This document shows positions 45,174 to 58,383 of a stretch of DNA of 64,000 nt, piece by piece (within the stretch, counting starts at the first letter, position 1; each line of letters opens with the position of its first letter). The DNA is from Reticulitermes speratus (taxonomy: Eukaryota > Arthropoda > Insecta > Blattodea > Rhinotermitidae): contig JAJKFL010000004.1 of NCBI GenBank assembly GCA_021186555.1, positions 18,070,406-18,134,405 of the forward strand, written 5' to 3'. The notes under the pieces were generated by a model, which made no database searches, was not told where the DNA came from, and was given only the letters and a program-made list of their open reading frames with translations. The translations under genes and the position numbers were made by a program.

Positions 45174-45489
45174 GTAAGTCACACGTATCGGAGAACTTGC
45201 AGGCTTCTCTCTTCGCGATACACGTAGGCTACTCTGATACATTACTAATTTCTTGTTGGCCTATATTTTGCTAACAAGTTGCAGCAGGGTCCTTCTGAAG
45301 GATGTGACAGTCCCTCGGCAAGCCAAGAAATTAGCTGCCTTTATGTAAACTGAAAGTCAAGTGTCGTGTTCTCGTTGGATCCTGCCCTGTGACAGTAAAT
45401 CCAGGTCACACCATCACATCCTCTTTCGTTAAAATCCATTTTAGTATTATATTCAGGGGACGGTATATTGTAGACATTACAGTGATTGA

Positions 45490-45755
45490 ATTGACTACGA
45501 GCTGGACAACTGAGGAATCGAGATTCAATTCTCGGCGGGGCAGGAGATTTTTGTTTTCCCAAAACATCCAGAGTAGTTTTGGGTTTTACCCCGCCTCCAG
45601 TTCAGTGTGTACCTATGCGAGTAAAAGAGATAGAGCGTGAAGCTGGCCACTTACCAATATCTAGTGTCGAGGCTAAGAATGAGTGAAACTACGCATTTAA
45701 TCCCCCCGCCCCCCAATATAGCTTCGTGGCGTGCAGAGCGGCAAAATTTCCGTTA
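45490..45755 (+). mobile_element. SINE family D, copy on plus strand
   Basis: GACTACGAGCTGGACAACTG head, B box GATTCAATTCTCGG, the CCAAAACATCCAGAG block, then GTGAAGCTGGCCACTTACC and a 3' region with a GGCGTGC-like end. Fairly complete, diverged. Confidence 0.55.
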
Positions 45756-46194
45756 TTTTTCCTCTCATCTAGGCCCAGTTATCGATAAAAATTATCCTGA
45801 TTCTCTTTGTGTCATTTCAGGGACAATGGAACAGGACAGATAAGCGATGTGTTTTATAAAAAAAAGAGTGTCGCTGTTTGCTAGACCGGAACCTATCCGC
45901 TGCTCGTTGTTGTTCCTTAGTGAGAACCGGTTGTGGTAGAAATGAGGCGGCTACAGACACGGACTGAATTTCAATCAGGGATCAGCGGTGTGTACGATCA
46001 AGTGTGCTAAATTTCATTCTTCTCTTCAGTCCAATAAACCCAACTCCTGTGACAGATAATGAGAATACACGAATCTCTTCCAAAGACTTCTAACTGTATT
46101 TTCTTTCGAGTGTTTTTCACAGCTCTTCTTGTTTAGAGACTCGGAGTATTTCAGCCACCAAGTTGTGATTTGCCTCTTGGCCATCACTTCCTGA

Positions 46195-46325
46195 CCGTCT
46201 GAGGTCCGTCCAGCTTCCTAGTCATTGGGTGCTGAGGCCTTTATTCTCTGCTATAAAGAGGTCGGGGCGTGAATCTCACCATTCACTTCCATCACACCTG
46301 TATTCAGAATTCATCTGAAGGCAAT
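46195..46325 (+). mobile_element. SINE family D, degenerate fragment
   Basis: GTGAATCTCACCATTCACTT followed by CCATCACACCTGTATTC resembles the 3' body of other D copies. Weak. Confidence 0.3.
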
Positions 46326-47352
46326 TCTGCAACCATAATTGTAGTTGCATAGGAATTCTTTTGACTGTGTAATAATGTGAGTGAAAAATTTTAATTACTG
46401 GGAGGGGCATTTTAGGAGGAAGGAAAGGTCAGTAACATTTCACATCGACGGCACTTGCAGGGTTCACGTGCTCTGTAATGCACATTTATTATGTATTACA
46501 GACTGACTCATTTACTTCTCTAACTGCCTGGAAAAATCTTCCTATTGCGGAGTCCATTGTTGCTCAGTTTTTCAAAAAACGTCCCGTCATATTTATTGCC
46601 ACTGGATAGTATCCTGAGCTACATTCACATTATGTTTCCTTAACACTTACTTATTCCTATTTTCCACGTCTAAGCTTAAACATCTTAAGCGGTGTCTTCC
46701 GGTCTGGTTTTCCAATATTTTGAGCGCTTGTCTTGTTTCTCCCACACCACGCTCCATCCAGTCTCTTAGATTTCGTCATCTTCAATTTGTTGAAGAGTAG
46801 ATATTATGAACCTCCTCATGCTGTAAATTCCCTTTTCTTTCCTTTTTGTCAGGTTATAATATTGTCAGGAAGATTTTATTCTTAACCACCCTCAATATGA
46901 ATTCGTTAAATATGATAGGCAATGTTTCATGCCAGTATTAAACTACAAGAAAATTTAATGAATTATTTGTAGGAGAAAACATTCGCATGTTAGTCACTGC
47001 ATATGATTCGTTGTACAATTAATTATTTAAGGCCCAGTGGTTAATATGTGTAGAACCACGTTTAAACTCAACAATTCTACGTTCTGTCCACGGAGTGTGT
47101 GTTTGTTGTGTATGGATCTCAGAACCGACAGCGACTGTTTCAATATTCAGCATTAACTGATTGGATGTCATAACCGATAATAAATGTGTTCACTGCGAGG
47201 TACGAACTCTACCTTTAAAATTTATTTAGGTGAATTTTAATCTTTGAAGGTTTAATCGATTTAATTACATTTATACATATTTTAATCTTCATGTTTTTTA
47301 TGCATATGTAGGATACGGGAACCTGCTGTTCTCTAAACTAAGTTTCTATCTA
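46326..47352. other. no supported feature
   Basis: AT-rich with nothing matched. Confidence 0.45.
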
Positions 47353-47440
47353 GTACCGAAGTTAGGAATGAGTAGAGCTGTACCTTTACTCCCTCTCTAT
47401 GCCTTCATGGCGTGGAGAGGGACTTATCTACCTTACCCAA
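47353..47440 (+). mobile_element. SINE family D, 3'-end fragment
   Basis: AGCTGTACCTTTACTCCC, CTTCATGGCGTGGAGAGGG and CTACCTTACCC match the D 3' end. Confidence 0.45.
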
Positions 47441-47719
47441 ACTAAATAGCAGCAAACATTTTTGCATCATGTTTGATAGTCACATAATCCAAATATTTTT
47501 TCTTACATCACTAACAACAAAAGCAACACTTGTTCCTTTTTTTCAAACCGTGACGTCACATCGCCCCTCTTTTCCAGTGTACTGGGTAGCCGTCGCAAAG
47601 CTTAAAGGCGAATTAAGCGGCTAATGACTATCCATCCCACATTAATGCCGGAACAAAATGATTAGATTGCTGTGTATGTTTAACAGACAATAACTTCGAT
47701 TCCATTCGACGAGTAAGTA

Positions 47720-47950
47720 TGAGTAATTCAATTTCGACGTGTTCGCCATTCAGCTTTCTCTGGACCGGTGTCGCCTTACCCGAGGACATGTCATGGCCGG
47801 CCCGGTGCGCACTACATTGGTTGACCTACTTCACGCCCCGTCGAGGATCCAACTCCACTGCCGGCTTCGCGTATACAGTTGCGTCATCTATTGTTAGTCT
47901 CGCGCCGGCGCGCGCACCTACACTGCGATCGTCAGGGTTGGTTACTGCAA
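47720..47950. promoter_or_regulatory. CpG-rich block, possible promoter or first exon
   Basis: The densest CpG cluster in the window (for example GGCCGGCCCGGTGCGC and CTCGCGCCGGCGCGCGC). A plus-strand frame (47719-48000) crosses it with no known domain. A consensus donor A|GTAAGT lies just upstream at 47710-47720, preceded by a plausible acceptor (gtatgtttaacag). No TATA box is evident. It stands out by composition alone. Confidence 0.35.
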
Positions 47951-49684
47951 ATTATCATAAAATTGCCCCTACCCTACAAGCAGTGGCAGCACATGTCTGA
48001 CAGCAGCTTCGTTACGTACTGCAGCCGTCAAAATATCTGCAAACAGATCTGCGAGTTAACAGATTATTAATGCATCAACAAAATAACGGACTGCATACTT
48101 TTTATGTGTGTGCGTGTAAGCAGACTTCCACACCTGAGTGCTTGCATTGTCCTTAATTGCACACGACCAAATGCATTAATCTTCGATGACAACATATTAT
48201 CTGCTAAGAATAAAAATTCCTTTAACTAGCAAATTAATAGAATAAATACTAAATTTAGGTTCTTGATTATGCAGTACTGGTTATGACAGACAATATTCTT
48301 AGTATAAAATTAAATACATTATTAACAGTACTGTCTCCTTGTTAACGTACTTAACCCTTGAAAACCCAGTGGTTACCACATGTGCCACTACTTTTAAAAT
48401 AAAAAGGCTCTATTTTTCCTACCAAACGTATTTTCACAACAAATACGAATTATTTCCCAAATTTGCATTAACTGGTCAGTGCTTTTAGTGGACACAGACT
48501 ATGTTCTGTGTGGGGTGCAAACTGATTCTTTATATACACGTATAATTTAGAACAGTATTAAAGACTTTGAAGGATTGTTTAATCGTCGCACATGCGTCAT
48601 TACATTGCCAGAATAGAGAGACTGAGAGGTCTACGTGGCTTACTGCCGTAGATAAACGGCAAGCGTGACTAAAATTTTATGACTGCAATAGGCCACAAAT
48701 ACTGTCAGCTGGAACGCTAACACGTGACTATAAGATTTATATGTTTTTCACAACAGGTACTTAAAAACCTGCTCCGTGGTTGGATGCCGTGCTCCAAAGT
48801 AGCCCTAGACAGAACTAGGTTGTCAGTCTTACTGGCTGTGAGTATTGATTGGTTGTAATTATGCATTTACGTATTACAGTTAATATATAATTAAGATAAA
48901 ACAAATAAGCAACAACGTTCTTTTTTGTATCTCAACAAGTCCGAGACACGTCTTTACATTCCTTGATGCAAATCTTTCCAATCGTACATAATGTGGCACC
49001 CCCGACAGCATTTTCCTTTTTTTCTTGGTATTCTGTACCAGTCTTTTCATTTTCTTTGCTAGAAATGCATATTTCTAACGTCCTTAAATCTTAAAATGTG
49101 TGACAGACATAATACACAAATGATATCCCAATTTTATTTACTCTGAGCCCAATTTTTAAGAAATCTGATCCCTTCCCGTAGAACATTTATGACTACAAAC
49201 TGTCAGTACACAGATCTTCATTCTCATATTTTGTATAAAGTATTTTTCTTGGAAATATGTACTTTCGCCCTGATTGTTTTCTTATGAGTTTGACAACATG
49301 TAATCTTGTAGGTGGATAGCAATACGCCTACTTCGGAGAAACCACTCGACTGTTAGAATTGCTGCAGCAAGTTCTTCTGAAATGCTGTTACCCATCTACA
49401 AGTACACACGGTGTGCTCACCAGCAATATTAATGTTTCTCGGCGTAAAAATTTCAAATCTCAAAACTTTAGGAGCTTTAAACTACCTACACATTGTTAGC
49501 AGGCTGTCGAAGCAATAAAATAGAGATGTTTTGTCAGAGCGACTTTATCTTGAACAATCGCCTGCAGAACAAACAAGTTTAAATAGCGATCAACAATGCT
49601 TCGTCGTTATTCAGGCACAATACTACGCGGAGTCCTCCATTTAACCTTATTCAAACCGACATAATTTGGGTGCTGATAATTATA
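47951..49684. other. no supported feature
   Basis: AT-rich with no repeats or frames I can support. Confidence 0.45.
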
Positions 49685-50080
49685 TGTTATTCTGAAAGAA
49701 AACACATAGCTGTGAAACCAGAAACAGACGGTCTGGAAAAAAACACACGGCTATAACACCAAGAGTAGACGGCCTTGGAAGAAAGCACAGCCATAACACC
49801 AGGAATAGACGGCCTTGGAAGAAAGCACAGATATGACACCAGGAAGAGAGAGCATTGGAAGAAAACATACAACCATAAAACCAGGAATAGACGGTCTTGA
49901 AAGAAAACACACTGCAATGACACCAGGAATAGAGCGTCTTGAAAGACAATGCACAGCTATGACACCAGGAATAGACGGCCTTGGAAGAAAACACACAGCC
50001 ATATAACCAGGAATAGACGGCCTTGGAAGAAAACACACAGCTACAGAACCAGGAATAGAGGGCCTTGGAGGAAATGTAAC
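49685..50080 (+). repeat. minisatellite, 40-42-bp unit, about 9 copies
   Basis: Units anchored by AATAGACGGCCTTGG-like words. Spacing is 40-41 bp in the first three units and exactly 42 bp from 49844 onward (49844, 49886, 49928, 49970, 50012, 50054). Because 42 is a multiple of three, the later part reads as a 14-residue repeat (PGIDGLERKHTAMT) on the plus strand, and long frames exist on the minus strand. Units differ by 10-25%, so it is older than the array at 481. Confidence 0.95.
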
Positions 50081-52999
50081 AAGATACAAATAGGCCAGTA
50101 TTGAATTATGTTGTTAAGGCAATATTAAACATGCCATTGTGCAGTTTGTACCTTTTGCTGTACAGTCGGCTTTATCTATAAGAATGGAAGATAAATGTTA
50201 TACATAACAGTAATTAAGCCGTATTTTTTCAGTGTCGCTGATTTAAAATACAGAAGAGTTTATTTGCATTTAGTGAGACACACGATAAAATATAAAACTA
50301 CTTCAACATAAAAAGAAAATCCTTTTTTTAATTTACAAAAAATGTACTTATATATACACAAAAGACACTTGACACTACATATTTAATATATTTCCTGTAG
50401 TTTCAAGTGACTTTGCGCCACTGTCCTATGTATATAATATATATTTTGCAGGATTATGTGGTTCAAACGAGACGTGCGTAAGATAGCAACTGAAAGAAAG
50501 AGTACATGTTTCTCTTCTCAACGAAAACACTTAATGCTTGTACCATCGCACTTATACTTAATTTGACTTCAACCCATATGTGTTTCATTACTCCATAACA
50601 AGGTGTAAATTAACAACATAACACAGGATTATGAAATTAATCGTCAGATCTTTCATAGAACTTTATCTTTAATACGTCTGAACACTTACTGCTTTCAATA
50701 GCTTGGCAAGGCCTATATGATACGATAATAACTGTCTACCAATTAAATCTGAGTTTGTTTAATTAGTAATTTGGAAAGCGCAGGTACGGTAATGGACTAC
50801 ATAGTAAAAAAATCATGCATATTCACTTATTCAGTTTTCTTGGCTTAGACAAGACGACGAGTCTTGTGCGATGGCTGGCATCTGCTCAGTCAGCTGATTG
50901 TACTTAACAAAACTGTCGGAAAATCTATAACTGCTGAAACTGAGGATGAATTCCTTCGTGCATTAAACTTCATGTTGAGATTTTACTTTAGTACCGTATG
51001 TTTCACAACAGAGTAGCAAGACTCACAACGATGTGAATGGAAGTGGACTTGCAGGATTTTAAATTTCACACATATTACTACTTCTTTACACTACTGATTT
51101 CATTCGTAAATACTAATTTTGACGCATGCTAAACAAAAACTAGATACACGCATATATACATCAAATTATGTTTTTTCGAAATTTTTTTAAACTCATATAA
51201 TATTGCATTACTAATGTGCACATAATTAATTGTACGAATTAAAAACCAACTGTGTACCCTGCTGTTTGAACTACTCAAAACATTTTGGCCCAGATATTTC
51301 GATTTATTAAAAGCAGAAGTATCAAAGTTTCACACATGACTGAATGAAAATAGTTTGTACAATTAACAGAAATTTGTTTCTAAAAGTGAGTGTAATGGCA
51401 GTATCATTGTAAACAAATTACTTTTGTCATTTATTGAATGCCACTTGTGCTCGAAAAATAAAATACAATGATGATAATAGTGATTATGACAACAGTAACA
51501 ACATAATAATACTAGAGTGTTAATTACGACGACGGCGAATATGAGAATAATAAAACTAATAATACTGTTTCTTCCTACAGATCTATAGACATAAAAGTAA
51601 TGGTATTTGGTTCATAAATTCATGCAAGAGGTGAAAATTCTGCTTTCTGTATATTGATTATATCTGGAGTGTAAAAATTTTCCAAAAACCTAAGAGCCAA
51701 CTCAAAATTGTAGTCGCCAGACTCGTGGCATGAAGCAAGTTCCATGCTGAGGATTAATAAATATTAGGCGCCACTGTACAAAATTTAGTTGTCACGATGA
51801 CCGGGCGCCCTGGATTTGGACATCCCTGGATTATATTTACTGAACACAGGAAAGGCCGAAATATTTCGTGAAAGGGACCTATGCCTATTTTCATAGAGAA
51901 AGGATAAAATATTTTCACAATGTTACTTTACGGCCACTCTACAAAGCACAATTGAATGTCAATAAGCTGAATAAACACGATAATTTTAAGTTTTATAACA
52001 ATGAAATTAATGTTCATTCGTGTTTCCAATAATGCTGAATTAAGACCTGATATTTTACTAATTATGTCTACTAGTATATGATAATGAAAATCCTGCTCAA
52101 AGATCTTCTGTGACGACAGGTAAACAAGGTGACTTCAATGCTGGGATAGAGAAGAAGCTTGAAGTCAGCAGGTCTTACCATCAACTGCGTCAAATACATA
52201 TACAATAATCATGTACTTTACTAAATATTTTATAAACACGATGCAGTTATCTCACTAGAAGTAGCCGAATTGCTAGTCATTATGTCTGCAAATAATTCAT
52301 TGGATTCTAATTAAACCAAGAAATCCAATCCCACTCCTGTTTTATAGGTCTCTAATTTGTACAAATTCACGTTACAGATATTTGACAATTACAGCCACAA
52401 AAGTAATTTATCCTCCTCCTTACAACTACTACTCATCTTATCATTATTAACTCTGAGAAGTCTAAAACAGCGAAGGAAATATTCCTTAAACTTCTCTTTT
52501 TTCTGATGGATAGGTGTATACATATCTATAATATATATACAATATATTACATATGTGTATGTTTTAAATATTTTATATGAAAGAACATTTTTACACTTAT
52601 TATTAAATTTCTACTACGAAATACCAATAATGTGGTCAACTGCATGCAGATATTCAAAGGCAATCAATTCTCCTCGACAACGAGGAGAAGATTTCTAAAT
52701 ACCTTTACTTTCTATATCCCAAGACGCCCACTAAAAGTAATTTTAATTAAATACGATATAAATATTAAGTTAAATGTGTTTGCTGATAAAATAATTCTTT
52801 GTCATTTCACATTTTCCTTTGTGATTAGCATCCCCTTTTTGACGTTGCAAAAAAGTATGTTTATAACCCTAGAAGTACAGGAGTATAGGATGTTGAAATA
52901 ATGGTAGCAAATCATTTTTTCATGTTACAATATGCTACACTTTTCTATAGTGTTACAACGGTACTGAATGAATATAATGGTCACGTTTCTAGATTACAG
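50081..52999. other. no supported feature (longest plain stretch)
   Basis: Nearly 3 kb of AT-rich sequence without a recognisable repeat, RNA gene or convincing frame. Confidence 0.5.
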
Positions 53000-53088
53000 T
53001 TTCCAGAACGACCTTAATGTGTCTGACCATCTGGCTTTTTCAATTGCGAACTGTTCCAGCATCTTTTGCAGTACTGTCCGAGAAAAGG
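53000..53088 (+). other. exon-like segment, product unknown
   Basis: The acceptor cgtttctagattacag precedes an open frame FQNDLNVSDHLAFSIANCSS then IFCSTVREK, ending at a strong donor (aaaagg|gtaaga). Length is 89 bases: one base, 29 codons, one base. Four cysteine/serine-rich positions give no family I know. Both splice sites look reasonable, but the piece stands alone. Confidence 0.28.
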
Positions 53089-55096
53089 GTAAGACATAAT
53101 TTAAATCACTTTAACCATTTTCATAGAGCTGTAAAGAATCATAAAATTTTCTATTATTTAAAAATTATTTTATTGATTAACGGTCATACATATGAAGTTT
53201 CTATAAAACTTTATTTTATACATCCCGTTCTGACACTTATAAAGAAGGTAATAAATAAACCGTCAATCACAACACAGTTTATAGTTTATAATTTCAAATA
53301 TATAACAGGGTTTTGCGCAAAGGGCCATCATCAAGTATCAATATTAAGAAGGATATCTGAAGGTTAAGTTTTTAGGAAGTCTTAAAATTCTCAAAATAAT
53401 TTAGCGGAAATATATTTGGCTCATATTACAAATATGTAATTTATTATATTAAAATTAAATATTTAAAAGTGTAGTCCTTGTATAAGGCACGTGTTTTTAA
53501 TTGTAATTCTCATTTTGTAGGGGTAAACCTGTTTTCTTTTTCCTTGGTAATATTGGGTAGTCTTTAGAGTTCAGAAGTAAAAGCGGGTTCTTTGTAGGAA
53601 TTCCCACATCTCAACGACACCCAGAAGAGAGGGTATTTTATGGGCCGGGTATCTTCTTTGTAGCGCGACAACAGTTAATGTAGAAGTATGTTAAATACAG
53701 TCCAATTATTGAGAGTGCAGTCTATCCTGAATAAAGTATCCTGTAGCCACAAAAATTGAAAAGCATCGTGGAAGAAAGTCACTATAAAATGTATCATTTA
53801 ACCTACTCTTACTTCTTCCGATCGTTAGTCTATCATCACTACCCGTGCTTATTTCCCTAAGCAAGCTAATTGACTCTATGGAAGAGAACCCTTGTTTATG
53901 AACTAATAGCCTCTCAGTTACTCAAGAAAATTCCTCGCCTTTTATGGCAGCCAAATGTTCACATGGACCCTAGTGCATCTTCTGAGCCAAACGAGCCCAG
54001 TTCCTTTAAGATATCTGCGTCTCCGTATTTTTGCAAACTTTGTGACGCACGGCAGTTTGAAGATATAACTGACAAAATATAACGTAGTAGAAATGTAGGA
54101 GTATAAGTAAAATTTGCACATAAGTTTACCTGTAAATTTCGCGACTAAAGTATTAATTTTTATTCCGTGTTTGTCACACTATGTAGTAAGACAATTAGGT
54201 GCGATAGGTTTTTGCCAAAACTTAGGGTTTCAGAAGTTTGTAACAGATTTTTGTGTGTTGTAAGAGGATGCTGTTAATGAAGAACGCGCTATTGCATGAG
54301 TAAAGGAAGTGCTCGAATTCACATATATAATGAAGCTTAAATCTTGTTATTTACAACAAACTTCAGCTAGACTCCCATAGTATCTCGCTCTGATTCCATC
54401 ACAGGGAAAAATTTATAGGCCAGAAAAAAAACCGGCATCAGATGATACAAAGATGTGGCATCTTTTATGTGTGTCAATCAACATTTGAAGTAGACTTTCA
54501 ACATAAAATTAACCTGCAGCAGCATAAAACGTTAACCTGTTTCTCAAAATAATAAGATCTTCTCTATTTATCCACATTACTTTTGAGCTTATTTTATTTC
54601 TGTTGTTAACGTTTTACATCCTCCATGCCCAAGAAATGCTTTAGAAAGAAATGAAATATGTGGTTGTCTTAAAAGAAGACTTGAATGAAATTCCAATTAT
54701 ATTTTCATATGCCTCCTTCGCAAGTAAGCAAACTTCACTGACGTTCCTATTCATTTATCGCAGATACCTACAAAATGATATCGTAATTTCAAACATAGGC
54801 ATCACATATAATAACTCATAAAGGTATGTACTTTTAATATAAAATTAATCCTTCATCATGGCAAAAAGTATATGGAATAGATCTAGAGGTTGTGGACCTT
54901 AATGAAGTTTTCATGTCACAAATAAATTGTTATAAGAAAACAGACAAAATTCTATTTTAGCCTCATTCATAATAGACGTTTCCAGTGATTAATGGAGGTT
55001 TGCATACAAAGATAAAGCGACCGGGGCATGAAGGTAACTAAGCACTTCATTCTAGTGTCGACATTAATATTGCAAGGAGCCATACCTCATCTCCCT
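53089..55096. other. no supported feature
   Basis: AT-rich, with short frames at 53017-53367 (running through the exon-like segment) and 53870-54082 that lack motifs. Confidence 0.45.
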
Positions 55097-55099
55097 TAT

Positions 55100-55130
<31 letters not shown>
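55097..55130. repeat. TA microsatellite
   Basis: Two TA runs interrupted once (TAATA). Confidence 0.95.
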
Positions 55131-55220
55131 CTTTATGGCGTCCTGTTTAATTCTGCAAAGGCACAACTTATCATTTTGTACGAAGGAGTAACGGGCCCGT
55201 ATTCGCCATTTTCTTTTCAA

Positions 55221-55474
55221 TGGCTCGACAGCCCCTTGAAAGCCTAGGCCGCCTCATTTTTCGAGGCTTCACGATCACACTCTTTTTAGACAAACCACAC
55301 TCGGTAAGACTCCTCTGGACGAGGGACCAGCTGGTCGCAGAGACCTCTACCTGGCAACACACAACACTCACAAGACACAGACATCCATGCCCTAGGCGGG
55401 ATTCAAACCCACAATCCCAGTAAACGAGCGGCCGTAACCCACGCCTTAGATAGCGCGCGGCCACTGGGATCGGC
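55221..55474 (-). mobile_element. SINE family A, subfamily a, copy 7, with 11-bp duplication
   Basis: Complete minus-strand copy: head GCCGATCCCAGTGGCCGCGC, B box with one change (GTTTGAATCCC), end GTCGAGCCATTG. ATTCGCCATTT at 55201-55211 and 55475-55485 is a perfect 11-bp target-site duplication. Confidence 0.95.
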
Positions 55475-55833
55475 ATTCGCCATTTACGTGAACAATATTT
55501 AAAAATGACTATTATTAAGAATTTAGTTATCATCATATATCCAACCATTCACGTTAGTGATTTTAGATATTTAACATTATGCCTAAAACGGCATGAAACT
55601 TAATCGAAAAAGAAACGTTACTCTTAAGTGGTATTTGGGAGATCAAGGGATGGCATATCGGTTCTATGTAGTCCACTTTATTAAAGACTTCTTTAAGTAA
55701 AATGGAATATTGTTCTAACAAAAAGCTATCTTGCTTGCCATTAGGCGCCACGAGACTCTAAGTCAGGATTTTAATATAAGCCTACATCACTATCTGACAC
55801 ATCTATCCGATTCACCATTTAAAACTATTCTAC

Positions 55834-56263
55834 TGAGAACTAATGGTTTTCTGGAATTCGTCCATCGTCCGGAAATCTAAAATAAACAGATAACACGACG
55901 TTTCGGAAACTGGATCTGCTTCCGTCCTCAGGTGAAGGGAGAGGGAGACATCTACTCTGTTGGGTCCCTTAGATAGAGCTAACCTCAATCACTGGACAAC
56001 CTAAGCCGGTTAAACCATTTTTGCTTATTGATCTGTTATCTTCCTCTGACATATCCTGTTCTCAGGTACATATATAGCTGTGGTTTAACCGACTTAGTTT
56101 GTCCAGTGATTGAGGTTAGCTCTATCTAAGGGACCCAACAGAGTAGGTCTCTCCCTCCCCCTTCACCTGAGGACGGAAGCAGATCCATTTTCCGAAACGT
56201 CGTGTTATCTATTTATTTTAGATTTCCGGACAATGGACTAAGTCCAGAAACCCATTAGTTCTC
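55834..56263. mobile_element. foldback element FB1-long
   Basis: Inverted arms of roughly 180 bases (55834-56012 and 56085-56263) starting GAGAACTAATGG and ending CCATTAGTTCTC, with an unpaired centre of about 70 bases. It is the full version of the 159-bp copy at 7288. Each arm has a well-formed hammerhead-like motif facing outward (minus at 55893-55935; plus at 56164-56205). It encodes no protein and would need enzymes supplied elsewhere. No obvious target-site duplication. Confidence 0.85.
56164..56205 (+). ncRNA. hammerhead-like motif in FB1-long, right arm
   Basis: CAC (56164-56166), CTGAGGA (56167-56173), C, hairpin GGAA...TTCC (56175-56178 with 56190-56193), GAAAC (56194-56198), GTC (56199-56201), GTG (56202-56204). 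CAC and GTG pair, and the mirrored left arm (55893-55935) has the same set. The paired bases differ from those in FB3 and FB4, so pairing is kept while sequence is not. The extra base before helix II is C here. Confidence 0.38.
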
Positions 56264-56403
56264 AACGTTACATACCATCGTCAGAAACTTTTAGAATTAT
56301 TCTATATTCGTCACTAAAAACTTCTGTAGCTGAATAAGCGTGATTAAATAAAGACCCAATGAATAAAACTGAAAAGAGGCAAGCGGGAAGACCAGTCGGT
56401 TGA

Positions 56404-56409
56404 TATATG

Positions 56410-56442
<33 letters not shown>

Positions 56443-56443
56443 C
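56404..56443. repeat. TA microsatellite
   Basis: ATATATGT followed by a long TA run interrupted by one TATTA. Confidence 0.9.
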
Positions 56444-56843
56444 AGAGTTTCTGTTTCGATTTCGAAGGTCCGTTTGTTGACTTTAACAAAAGGTCAGAAT
56501 CTCGTTCTTCTGACAGTCAGTCCGGATAAACCCTGAAGTATAAAACTGGCGGTCCATCACACCTCTCTGCAAATCTTCACCGCCCTAGTATCCATAACCT
56601 CAGTCACATTATAAAGTACTGGACAGAAAACATGTTGCTTAACCTCAAAATTTCTGTCCATACTAGGGAAATAAATTAATCCTTCGCATCGTCATCTCAT
56701 TTCCTCAAAGGAAATTCTCGGATAAAAGACGTTATAACATCTGGACAGCTATATTTCCACGTCTTATTCCGAAAAAAATAAAGTCGGTTTCAAATCACTG
56801 CGGCTTGCATTTAATAAGTTGTTATAATCGCTTTGTAAATCTC

Positions 56844-57530
56844 TTTGACTAATTCTAAGGTAAAGAGGATAAGAAAGCTTTCTGTGGAGTACTTCCAGTC
56901 TCCGACTTTACAGATGTCATCTGCTATTGCATGCCATCACATTCATGGTTTTCGTGACCACACTCTGAGATGTGTAAGTGAAGCGAACAAAACAGAGGGA
57001 AGAGTAACACCTGCGACGGACTATTCGTTCTGATTATGCTAACACAATACTGAGTTATGTCTAGATCTGTATGAAGAACCCTTCAGACTGCTGTAATCAG
57101 ATTTTATGTGTTACAGTTCTTCTACCAGGCTTAATTAAACACGAACTTGCAAGATTTGCCGGTGAAGCGACTGACACAAGTATGGTACATGAACGAATGC
57201 TCTAGTAATTGCAATCTACTCACCTGTTATACATTTTCCGTCAGATGCCAAATCCTTTTCGCATATGGGTACAGGCTGCTGCACTTCACTACAATGCACC
57301 AACACTAGATTTAACGTCAACAATAGCCACACCACTAACATTGTCTCCAGACGCAACAACAACAATGACGACCACTGCTTCGCGATGTCCTGTCTTGGCC
57401 TACATAAACAGCCGACTGCTGGCGTTTCTCTCTTCGCCGCTTACCTGCCACCTGGTGGGAACTTGCTCATGCAACGGAGGTATTTTACGAAGGCCCCCTG
57501 CAAACAATACCCTCTCTAGGACCATGTGAC
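56844..57530 (+). other. mixed-composition stretch with uninterpreted frames
   Basis: Two overlapping plus-strand frames (57209-57529 and 57265-57519) lie in a less AT-rich segment. The first contains a Thr/Ala-rich run (DATTTMTTTASRC). An acceptor-like tatacattttccgtcag precedes ATG at 57244. No recognised domain; could be an exon or a chance frame. Confidence 0.18.
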
Positions 57531-58383
57531 TTCAGGTGATGATTGTATTCAAGCGAAAGTACCGCCAACGGGAAGACAGTTTGTAAGTGGAAAAATAGTA
57601 TTACAAAATTGGGATTTCTGCACCTATTTCTTATTCCGATTTGGTGAGCAAAATTCCATGTTGCAATTCACAGGCGTGACTAATTAACGCTTCGAGGTGG
57701 ACTGTCCTGTGCAGTAGAACTTCCTTTGTTCGACTGTGGGACATGCAATCGTCCAACATTTCTGTGGTACTATTTTCACCCAATTAGTATAAACTCGTTA
57801 ATATAAGGACTTCACAGGTTACTATGGCTTCTCTTTGATCACATCCTGCTTTACAAAGTCTCTGTGAAGCTCCGTCAATTGAATAAACGTTCTCTTGTCC
57901 AGACACTTGCTTATTGGTTTTAGGAGATGTTAATCAACATAGACATAATAAGACAAAAGAGAAAAAGGAGAGCACCAGGAGGGTATGGAAAGAGGGAGCA
58001 GCACAACAGAGGATTCTGTAATGAACTGAAACTAGAATAGGATTAGAAGTATGCGCAAGAAAATCAGATATGGCATGGAAAAAAGTACAGACGAAGAGAA
58101 ACGAGAAAGTAAGATGAAGAAAAGACAAGAATGAGACAAGAGGGTGTTTAAGAGGCGAAACGAATGGACAGAAGTGAAGGGGGAGAGACAGGAAAAAGCA
58201 AACCGTAATAAAATATTAAGGGAAAATCAGAGACCTACGTAAGATTAAAATCGTTATTAAGAGCGTTGATAAGAGAGAAGGAAGAGAAAATGATAGTGAT
58301 GTGAGAAAAACAAAAACCTATGATATTTTGATGATGATAAGGGATGATATGTTATCGAGTACTCTGTTCGAATGTCGGCGGGC

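Noticed and set aside
49680-50089. Long overlapping frames on both strands (63-118 codons)
   Set aside because: All lie in the 42-bp tandem array; no start context, no non-repeat domain.
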